Shown piece after piece: positions 13,530 to 19,377 of a DNA stretch of 20,360 bases. A model generated the notes under the pieces. That model saw only the letters and a program-made list of their open reading frames with translations, was not told where the DNA came from and did no database searches. The translations under genes were made by a program, and so were the position numbers. Position 1 is the stretch's first letter, and every line of letters begins with the position of its first letter. The stretch comes from JAXDLW01 sp046262515 (lineage in GTDB: Bacteria; Chloroflexota; Dormibacteria; DASZGP01). Location of the stretch: NCBI GenBank assembly GCA_046262515.1, contig JBHEMP010000033.1:1-20360 (forward strand), given 5' to 3'.

Positions 13530-14810
13530 TCAGGCCGGGGCGGGTTCCTCCGGGCTGACGACGGACGCCAGGCTACGGGTGTCCGTTGGCTCAACGATGG
13601 GTACGTCGTTGGCCTCGGCCCATTTCTTGATGAACGCCATACGCTCGGCTGTCTCGGGATGGTCGTGGGTAGCGCGCGAATACCAGCTCGGCTCGAAATC
13701 GCCGAGGTTCTTCGTCATCATGCGCTTCCATGAATCGATGAACGCGCCGGGGTCGCCCAGCAGCTCCAGCGCCTCCAGGTCAGCCTGGCGCTCCAACACC
13801 CGCGATGCCCATGCCGTGACCAGGGAGATAACCGGGCTGCAGATCGCCATCAGGAGAAGGATCAGCGGTAGCGCCGCGGGGTCCGCCAGGCTGGTGATCC
13901 CCGCAAGGTGGCGGACGCTGGGTATCGATGCCAGGAGTGCGACCAGCACAAACTGCAGGCCGACCGTCGCCATGGCGAGCGGTACTGAGACGAAATTGTG
14001 GCGGCGGCGGTTGTGGCCCAGTTCGTGGGCGATGACGTGGTCCAGTACGTACCCGGGGTGGTTGAGCATGGTGTCGAAGACAATCACACGCCGAGTTTTG
14101 CCGAAGCCGGTGGCGACGGCGTTGTCGCGGGTCGAGCGGCGGCTGGCATCCATCACGTAGGCCCCCGAGACCGGGACCCCGGCCAGCCGCGCGATCCGCT
14201 GAATGCGTTCAAGCAGTTCGCCCTCCATGGGTTTTTGCTTGTTGAAGACGGGCATGATCACGACGGGGAAGATGAACCCGACGATGAGCACCAGGCCACC
14301 GCTGACGGCCGTCGCCACCAGCCACCAGTACGGAGTGAGACGTATCAACTCCAGGAGCAGGCTGAGCAGGGCGGTTCCCAGCGTCAGTCCCAGGGCAAGT
14401 TCCTTTGCCTGGTCAGCGAGCCAGCCTCTGAGCGTCTGTGTGCTGAAACCCCACCGGCGATGGTAGACAAGCGTGGTCCAGCACGACTTGGCCAGCGAGA
14501 ACGGCATGTCGATGATCGCCAAGACGAGCAAAATGGCGAGGACCTGGGCAGGCCACGGAAGCCTCGGCAGCGCTGCCTCGACCCTCGGCCCAACCAATAA
14601 CAGCACGGTCAGGACGGCGATGACCAATCCCACCGCCGTCGAGGCGATGCGCAGGCGTTTGAGCGGGCGAACGTAGTCGCGCGCGCGCTGCAGCAGTTCC
14701 TCGTCGTACCAATCGGCATTGTCATAGGGCGTGCGCCCAAAGAACGATGGGTGCTTGCTGTCCCGGCGAACCATTGGATCCGCCAACCCGAAGCCGGTCG
14801 TTATCGCCAT
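13530..14810 (-). CDS. M48-family membrane metalloprotease, Ste24-like
   Basis: 426 residues. The zinc motif HELGH is at 262-266, with the third ligand supplied by SRVLERQAD (Glu340, Asp344). The M48A signature FPVVIMPVFNKQKPMEGEL precedes it (181-199), and DASRRSTRDNAVATGFGKTR (221-240) matches Ste24/CAAX protease 1 rather than the shorter HtpX. Hydrophobic segments lie near 57-78, 86-104, 140-157, 164-186, 273-294 and 311-333. In bacteria such proteases probably degrade damaged or misfolded membrane proteins; prenyl processing is not expected. The ATG at 14810 has GGAGG 7 nt upstream. It sits 23 nt after dnaK, so the two are probably cotranscribed as a stress unit. Confidence 0.9.
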   Translation of the reverse strand: MAITTGFGLADPMVRRDSKHPSFFGRTPYDNADWYDEELLQRARDYVRPLKRLRIASTAVGLVIAVLTVLLLVGPRVEAALPRLPWPAQVLAILLVLAIIDMPFSLAKSCWTTLVYHRRWGFSTQTLRGWLADQAKELALGLTLGTALLSLLLELIRLTPYWWLVATAVSGGLVLIVGFIFPVVIMPVFNKQKPMEGELLERIQRIARLAGVPVSGAYVMDASRRSTRDNAVATGFGKTRRVIVFDTMLNHPGYVLDHVIAHELGHNRRRHNFVSVPLAMATVGLQFVLVALLASIPSVRHLAGITSLADPAALPLILLLMAICSPVISLVTAWASRVLERQADLEALELLGDPGAFIDSWKRMMTKNLGDFEPSWYSRATHDHPETAERMAFIKKWAEANDVPIVEPTDTRSLASVVSPEEPAPA

Positions 14811-14833
14811 ATTGATCCTCCCCTCCCCGGCGG

Positions 14834-16723
14834 CTAAACCTCTTTGAACTCGGCGTCGACGACGTCGCCGGCGGGTTGGCCCTCATGGGCCGCACCGGCA
14901 GGCGTTTCGGCGCCTTCGCCCCCGGGGGCATCGGCGTACATCGCACTCCCGATCTTCTGGAATGAGTCGGACAGGTCACGGAAGGCGGTCTGCATCCGCT
15001 CGGTTTCGCGGGCTTCCAGCGCCGACTTCGCCTCGGGAATCTTCCCCTCGACCTCGGCCTTGACCTCCGGTGGGATCTTGGCGTCGTTCTCGCGGATGAA
15101 TTTTTCCACCTGGTAAACCAGGCCGTCGAGGTTGTTGTGGGCCTCGATCTCCTCACGCTTGCGCGCATCGTCGGCGGCATTTGACTCCGCCTCGCGCACC
15201 ATCTTGTCCACCTCGGTCTTATCCAGCGTCGTCGAGCCTGTGATCGTCACTTTCTGCTCGCGGTTGGTGGCGCGGTCCTTGGCGTGCACGTTGATGATGC
15301 CGTTGGCGTCGATGTCGAAGGTCACCTCGACCTGCGGCACCCCGCGAGGAGCCGGCGGGATCCCGTCCAGCTTGAACTTGCCCAGCTCGCGGTTGTCCCG
15401 GGCCAGGGGGCGCTCACCCTGAAGGACCACGATCTCGACGCTGCTCTGGTTGTCGGACGCGGTGGAGAAGACTTCGGTCTTGCTGGTGGGGATCGTGGTG
15501 TTCCGCGAGATCATCACAGTGTTGACCTCACCCTCCGTCATGATCCCAAGGCTCAGCGGCGTGACGTCGAGCAGTAGGACGTCCTTGACGTCACCCTGGA
15601 GAACGCCGGCCTGGATCGCGGCGCCCATCGCCACCACCTCATCCGGGTTCACGCCGCGGTGCGGATCCTTGCCGATCATCTGCTTGACCGTCTCCTGGAT
15701 GACCGGCATCCGGGTCGAGCCGCCGACAAGGATGACCTCGTCAATCTCGCTGGCCGTCAGGCCGGCGTCCTTGAGGGCCGCGTCGACGGGCGGCCGTGTG
15801 CGCTTGGTCAGGTCATCCGTGAGCTGCTCGAACTTGGCCCGCGGCAGCTTCATATCGAGGTGCTTCGGCCCGGAGGCATCGGCGGTGATAAAGGGCAGAT
15901 TGATGTCCGTCTCCTGCCGTGAACTGAGCTCGATCTTGGCCTTCTCCGCCGCCTCGGTGAGCCGCTGCAGGGCCTGCCGGTCAGCCTTGAGGTCGATTCC
16001 CTGGTCCTTTTTGAACTCGTCGGCGATCCAGTCCACGATGCGCCGGTCGTAGTCATCTCCACCGAGGTGGGTGTCACCGTTGGTGGACTTGACCTCGAAG
16101 ACGCCGTCACCCACCTCCAGCACGGACACGTCGAAGGTTCCGCCACCCAGGTCGTAGACCAGGATCTTCTCGTTGGTCTTCTTGTCCAGGCCGTATGCCA
16201 AGGAGGCGGCCGTCGGCTCGTTGATGATGCGGATGACGTTCAGGCCGGCGATCTCGCCAGCGTTCTTGGTGGCCTGGCGCTGAGCGTCATTGAAGTAAGC
16301 CGGGACCGTAATGACGGCGTCCTTGACCGGCTGGCCCAGGTACGTCTCGGCGTCGGTTTTGAGTTTCTGCAGGATCATCGCGGAGATTTGCTCCGGGGTG
16401 TATTTCTCAGCGAGGACGTCCACCTCGACGCGGCCATCCTTCCCCGAGACGACGGAGTAGGGAACGATTCCCTTCTCGCTGCCGACTTCCTTGAGGCGGC
16501 GGCCCATGAAGCGCTTGATGGAGTAAACGGTGTTCTCGGGGTTCACCGCGGCCTGGCGGCGGGCAAGCGTTCCCACCAGCCTCTCACCGCCCTTGGTGAA
16601 GGCCACCACCGATGGAGTCGTGCGGCCGCCTTCCGCGTTGGGGATGACCACGGCTTCTCCGCCCTCCATCACCGCCACCACGCTGTTGGTCGTCCCCAGG
16701 TCGATCCCTACTGCCTTTGCCAT
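14834..16723 (-). CDS. dnaK: DnaK (Hsp70) chaperone
   Basis: 629 residues, full length. ATP-driven folding of exposed hydrophobic segments in the cytosol. The nucleotide-binding domain starts AVGIDLGTTNSVVAVMEGG. It contains VPAYFNDAQRQATKNAGEIA, IINEPTAASLAYGLD, VYDLGGGTFDVSVLEV and VILVGGSTRMPVIQ. The linker DVLLLDVTPLSLGI leads to the substrate-binding domain and the helical lid, and the chain ends with the typical DVVDAEFKEV. The ATG at 16723 has GGAG 5 nt upstream (16729-16732). No grpE, dnaJ or hspR follows, unlike many actinobacterial dnaK operons; an M48 protease and clpB follow instead. Upstream is a small membrane-protein gene on the same strand. Confidence 0.98.
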   Translation of the reverse strand: MAKAVGIDLGTTNSVVAVMEGGEAVVIPNAEGGRTTPSVVAFTKGGERLVGTLARRQAAVNPENTVYSIKRFMGRRLKEVGSEKGIVPYSVVSGKDGRVEVDVLAEKYTPEQISAMILQKLKTDAETYLGQPVKDAVITVPAYFNDAQRQATKNAGEIAGLNVIRIINEPTAASLAYGLDKKTNEKILVYDLGGGTFDVSVLEVGDGVFEVKSTNGDTHLGGDDYDRRIVDWIADEFKKDQGIDLKADRQALQRLTEAAEKAKIELSSRQETDINLPFITADASGPKHLDMKLPRAKFEQLTDDLTKRTRPPVDAALKDAGLTASEIDEVILVGGSTRMPVIQETVKQMIGKDPHRGVNPDEVVAMGAAIQAGVLQGDVKDVLLLDVTPLSLGIMTEGEVNTVMISRNTTIPTSKTEVFSTASDNQSSVEIVVLQGERPLARDNRELGKFKLDGIPPAPRGVPQVEVTFDIDANGIINVHAKDRATNREQKVTITGSTTLDKTEVDKMVREAESNAADDARKREEIEAHNNLDGLVYQVEKFIRENDAKIPPEVKAEVEGKIPEAKSALEARETERMQTAFRDLSDSFQKIGSAMYADAPGGEGAETPAGAAHEGQPAGDVVDAEFKEV

Positions 16724-16783
16724 GATTACTCCGCTCCTAATTCGATCTCAATTTCTTGTTGATGCCGACGAATGCTCGGTGAA

Positions 16784-16809
16784 CTTATACCCGTGGCCGG
16801 CGCTTTCAA
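16784..16809 (-). promoter_or_regulatory. Candidate dnaK promoter
   Basis: On the minus strand TTGAAA (16809-16804) and TATAAG (16789-16784) are separated by 14 nt. The spacing is short for a housekeeping promoter but within the range of some heat-shock sigma factors. It would give a leader of about 55 nt. No inverted repeat of the CIRCE or HAIR type is visible here. Confidence 0.3.
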
Positions 16810-17087
16810 ACCGACCCCTCGCCCGGTTCGCCGGTGCCCCGAAGGGTACGAAGGTAGGCGCGGCGACGGCTGATGCCCGCCACCATCTGGCCCAGGCCGA
16901 ACAGGAATGCCCCCGCCAGCAACGCCACCACCAGGACCGGGACAGACTGGCCGTCGAAGGTCACAGCTGGTGAAACCACCACCAGGATGACCACTATCGC
17001 CACCGCCGCTATCGCGAGCGCGTAGTTGTAGCGCTGCTCCGAGCGGGTCAGTACCGGCCGGCGCCGGCGACCCTGTTCCTCAGCCAT
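16806..17087 (-). CDS. Small two-helix membrane protein, unknown
   Basis: 93 residues, not assigned to a family. The N-terminus is basic and cytoplasmic in character (EEQGRRRRPVLTRSEQRY). Two hydrophobic helices follow at about 22-42 and 49-72, the second Gly-rich (LLAGAFLFGLGQMVAGI). The tail SRRRAYLRTLRGTG is basic, suggesting both ends lie in the cytoplasm. Its start is well supported: TAGAAT lies 6 nt before the ATG and no Shine-Dalgarno is present, so it is probably read as a leaderless mRNA. It ends 82 bp before dnaK on the same strand and the dnaK promoter may overlap its 3' end. A stress link is guesswork from position. Confidence 0.65.
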   Translation of the reverse strand: MAEEQGRRRRPVLTRSEQRYNYALAIAAVAIVVILVVVSPAVTFDGQSVPVLVVALLAGAFLFGLGQMVAGISRRRAYLRTLRGTGEPGEGSV

Positions 17088-17093
17088 CAGGCG

Positions 17094-17099
17094 ATTCTA
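17094..17099 (-). promoter_or_regulatory. Putative -10 box of the small membrane protein gene
   Basis: TAGAAT on the minus strand, then CGCCTG (6 nt), then ATG at 17087. It is the closest to TATAAT of the leaderless boxes in this window. Confidence 0.55.
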
Positions 17100-17128
17100 G
17101 GGGAGGCGTAGGGCCCGCCCCGGGACGA

Positions 17129-17347
17129 CTAGGCGGCTTCCAGGCGGGTGAGCCAGTCGATCAGTGCTTCCTCCGAAACCTGTGGGTCCACATTCTCTCG
17201 CAGGTAGCTTCGGGCAACCACCTTGAGGATGCTGCGGAGCTCCCTGTTCCGCGATTGCGTGGCGTCATCGGGATCCTCCGATAGACGACGGATCTCGGTG
17301 AGGAGCAATGCGTGACGGTCCTTGAAGGCGACCAGGCTCTCTTCCAT
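17129..17347 (-). CDS. Small helical protein, unknown
   Basis: 72 residues, unrecognised. The sequence is charged and helical, with an N-terminal helix (ESLVAFKDRHALLLTEIRRL), an Asp-rich turn (SEDPDDATQ), and a C-terminal helix ending DWLTRLEAA. There is no membrane segment, cysteine or known motif. The ATG at 17347 is chosen because GAGG lies about 10 nt upstream; the frame is open for 40 more codons, but those would cross an AT-rich control region with an inverted repeat. It is divergent from the phosphomutase trio and 41 bp upstream of the small membrane gene. It could be a small regulator, but nothing in the sequence shows this. Confidence 0.55.
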   Translation of the reverse strand: MEESLVAFKDRHALLLTEIRRLSEDPDDATQSRNRELRSILKVVARSYLRENVDPQVSEEALIDWLTRLEAA

Positions 17348-17375
17348 GGGTGGTGATCCTCTGAGTATTCGGCTG

Positions 17376-17398
17376 ACACCACTAAAACGCAGTGGTGT
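17376..17398. repeat. Perfect 8-bp inverted repeat in the divergent region
   Basis: ACACCACT (17376-17383) and AGTGGTGT (17391-17398) with a 7-nt centre. It lies 29 bp upstream of the 72-residue gene, inside its probable leader or promoter. It could be an operator for a dimeric repressor or an RNA hairpin in the leader; the U-rich loop (GCGUUUU on the minus strand) suits either. Confidence 0.5.
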
Positions 17399-17424
17399 TG
17401 GATCTGGATTAAGGTGACAAGTAA

Positions 17425-17459
17425 GGTAGCCCCTATATTCCGTACGTTGGTGTAACCAA
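17425..17459 (-). promoter_or_regulatory. Candidate promoter and small dyad for the 72-residue gene
   Basis: On the minus strand TTGGTT is followed 16 nt later by TATAGG, a passable -35/-10 pair in an unusually AT-rich stretch. The -35 region overlaps a dyad, TTGGT-GTA-ACCAA (17447-17459). The resulting leader would be about 80 nt and contain the 8-bp inverted repeat. Confidence 0.35.
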
Positions 17460-17483
17460 ATCAGCAATTAAGTGACATACGAG

Positions 17484-17489
17484 TAGCCT
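17484..17489 (+). promoter_or_regulatory. Putative -10 box of the trio operon (leaderless type)
   Basis: TAGCCT, then CCAAGC (6 nt), then the GTG at 17496. There is no Shine-Dalgarno. It heads the phosphomutase-DUF3090-kinase operon. Confidence 0.5.
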
Positions 17490-17495
17490 CCAAGC

Positions 17496-18128
17496 GTGCT
17501 CCTCCTGCTTGTCCGCCACGGGCTCACGGACCTAACGGCGTCGCGCCTGATCGGTCGCCTCCCCGGGATCGGCCTTAACCAGCGGGGACACGAGCAGGCG
17601 ACGGCAGCGGCCCGACTATTGCGCGGGCTGCCTATCCAGGCTATCTACACAAGCCCCCTCGAACGGACAATCCAGACTGCGGAAGCCCTGGCCGAGGTCA
17701 GCGGGCTTCCGCTGACGCGAATGGAGGGCCTCCTGGAGGTCGACTACGGCGAATGGGCGGGACAGGAGTACAAGGTGCTCCGCAAGACCGAGACCTGGAA
17801 GCTGGTGCAAACCCAGCCGGCCCGTGTTCGGTTCCCGGGCGGAGAGGCCGTACGTGAGGCCCAGGCGCGGGTCGTCCAGGCGGTCGAGGAACTGACGGAG
17901 CGCCACCCCGGGGGCACTGTGGCGGCATATACCCACGCCGACATGATCAAGCTCGCGGTTGCGCACTTCATCGGCCTCCCCTTGGACCTCTACCAGCGCA
18001 CCAGCGTCGGCCCGGGGTCTATCACCGCGCTGCACGTGGGCCGCGGGAGTTCGACCCTGGTGACCCTTGGCGCCACCGCCACGCTCGATGACCTCAAGCC
18101 GCCACCGGCCCGAAGGCGTAAGAATTAG
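17496..18128 (+). CDS. Histidine phosphatase / putative phosphomutase, MSMEG_4193 type
   Basis: 210 residues of the phosphoglycerate-mutase-like superfamily. Catalytic residues are complete: LVRHG (nucleophile His8), SPLERTIQTAEAL (Arg57), GLLEVDYGEWAG (acid/base Glu81), and AAYTHADMIK (second His147). This is in contrast to the Gln-bearing SixA-like protein in this window. Members of this subgroup are encoded with a DUF3090 protein and a PI3/PI4-kinase-like protein across Actinobacteria, and the same order follows here. The context led earlier annotators to suggest a phosphomutase; the substrate is unknown. The GTG at 17496 has a TAGCCT box 6 nt upstream. The C-terminus ends in a basic, Pro-rich tail (LKPPPARRRKN). 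DUF3090 begins 3 nt after its stop. Confidence 0.92.
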   Translation: MLLLLVRHGLTDLTASRLIGRLPGIGLNQRGHEQATAAARLLRGLPIQAIYTSPLERTIQTAEALAEVSGLPLTRMEGLLEVDYGEWAGQEYKVLRKTETWKLVQTQPARVRFPGGEAVREAQARVVQAVEELTERHPGGTVAAYTHADMIKLAVAHFIGLPLDLYQRTSVGPGSITALHVGRGSSTLVTLGATATLDDLKPPPARRRKN

Positions 18129-18131
18129 CGC

Positions 18132-18647
18132 ATGCCTGAGGAAGTCGAGCTGGACCCGACCAACCGAATCGCCGTAGGTACCGTGGGCGAACCCGGACGC
18201 CGTGCGTTCTTCATCCAGGCTGAGGGCAGCTACCAGAACCTGACCATGCTGGTGGAAAAAGTCCAGGTCCAGGCGCTGGCGGAGCGAGCCCTGGCGATCC
18301 TGGAAGACCAGCACGGCCTCCCCGACGAGGAGCCCGAGGACCTCGTGCCCCCCGTGGAGGCCGACTGGCGCGCAGGCCAGCTGGGACTGGGATTCGACCC
18401 CGACCGGCGCCTTGCCCTGCTCGTCGCACAAGAGGCACCGGCGACGGATGACGAGGACGAGGACGTCGACACCGAAAGACTGTCGACGGCGAGGCTATGG
18501 CTGCGGCCCTCCCAGCTCGCGGCCCTCGGTCGTCGCGGCCTCGAACTGGTCAACCAGGGGCGACCGCTGTGTGCCATCTGTGGCCTCCCGGTGGACCCGG
18601 CGGGGCACCTTTGCCCCCGCAAGAACGGAAAGAGCCCCGTCTTCTGA
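18132..18647 (+). CDS. DUF3090 family protein
   Basis: 171 residues. Recognised by the N-terminal NRIAVGTVGEPGRRAFFIQA, by SYQNLTMLVEKVQVQALAER, and by the C-terminal Cys-rich segment LCAICGLPVDPAGHLCPRKN (CxxC, later CPRxNG), which looks like a metal-binding knuckle. The family is the middle member of a three-gene actinobacterial system with a phosphomutase-like and a kinase-like protein; no biochemical role is established. An acidic linker TDDEDEDVD lies around residue 100. The ATG at 18132 follows the previous stop by 3 nt. An AAGAAT lies 6 nt upstream, which may be chance within the operon. Its stop TGA overlaps or adjoins the start region of the kinase gene, suggesting coupling. Confidence 0.92.
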   Translation: MPEEVELDPTNRIAVGTVGEPGRRAFFIQAEGSYQNLTMLVEKVQVQALAERALAILEDQHGLPDEEPEDLVPPVEADWRAGQLGLGFDPDRRLALLVAQEAPATDDEDEDVDTERLSTARLWLRPSQLAALGRRGLELVNQGRPLCAICGLPVDPAGHLCPRKNGKSPVF

Positions 18648-18667
18648 CCCCCGCGGCGGCGGCCGAG

Positions 18668-19363
18668 TTGATGGCGACCGGGCACGTTGAGGTGGTGGAT
18701 CGGCTGGCCCATTCGAGCAACGCCACGTTCCTGGTCACATGCGGGCGGGACAACGCGCAGGTCACCGCCGTGTACAAACCCGTCGCCGGCGAACGTCCAC
18801 TCTGGGACTTCCCCTCGGACAGTCTCTTTCGCCGAGAGGTGGCGGCATATGAACTCAGCCGGTGGCTGCGGTGGGACCTGGTACCCACAACCGTGGGCCG
18901 GGAAGCCGGTCCGCTGGGTCCGGGGTCAATGCAGCTGTTCATCGAGCATGACCCCGAGCAGCACTACTTCAGCCTTATGAACAGCCGCCGACGGGTCTTC
19001 AGGCGCCTGGCATTTTTTGACTTGCTCGCCAATAACGCGGATCGCAAGTCAGGCCATTGCATCGTCGATCGTGCGGGGAGGATCTGGGCGATTGACCACG
19101 GGCTGACCTTCCACGAAGACCCAAAGCTGCGCACCGTGATCTGGGATTTCGCGGGGGAGTCGCTTCCCGCGGTCGAGCGAAGGGCGGCAGCGCGGCTCGT
19201 CGCCGCCCTTGAAGACGGCCGTAGTGAGATCGCTTCAGTTCTGGCGACCCTTCTGGACCCCGCGGAGGTGCGCGGTCTCGCGCAGAGGGCGGCCTCCCTG
19301 GCTGCCGGTGGTCGCTTTCCCTCCCCTGCGAGTTCCTGGTCGTTCCCCTGGCCGCTGGTGTAG
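18668..19363 (+). CDS. SCO1664-family PI3/PI4-kinase-like protein
   Basis: About 231 residues. Kinase-like landmarks (numbered from the TTG): VTAVYKPVAGERPLWDFPS with putative ATP-binding Lys37, FFDLLANNADRKSGHCIVD with catalytic Asp125, and RIWAIDHGLTFH with the DHG metal site Asp143. SNATF (17-21) begins the family core. This is the third member of the trio and presumably phosphorylates what the phosphomutase-like protein dephosphorylates or rearranges; the substrate is unknown. The start is uncertain. TTG 18668 and ATG 18671 are conventional choices. CTG 18644, whose TG overlaps the DUF3090 stop (CTGA), would retain an N-terminal helix expected from relatives. TTG 18611 lies inside DUF3090. 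The RDD protein gene begins 14 nt after the stop. Confidence 0.88.
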   Translation: MMATGHVEVVDRLAHSSNATFLVTCGRDNAQVTAVYKPVAGERPLWDFPSDSLFRREVAAYELSRWLRWDLVPTTVGREAGPLGPGSMQLFIEHDPEQHYFSLMNSRRRVFRRLAFFDLLANNADRKSGHCIVDRAGRIWAIDHGLTFHEDPKLRTVIWDFAGESLPAVERRAAARLVAALEDGRSEIASVLATLLDPAEVRGLAQRAASLAAGGRFPSPASSWSFPWPLV

Positions 19364-19377
19364 GTCAGAATGGCCCA

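Noticed and set aside
12391..14160. 589-codon open frame on the plus strand opposite clpB and the M48 protease gene
   Set aside because: Composition is that of an antisense shadow of high-GC genes (Arg/Pro/Gln/His-rich, no motif), and both opposing genes are full length with catalytic motifs.
16724..16805. CIRCE or HAIR operator upstream of dnaK
   Set aside because: I looked for TTAGCACTC-N9-GAGTGCTAA and CTTGAGT-N7-ACTCAAG on both strands; only unrelated partial matches (for example TTGAGA) occur.
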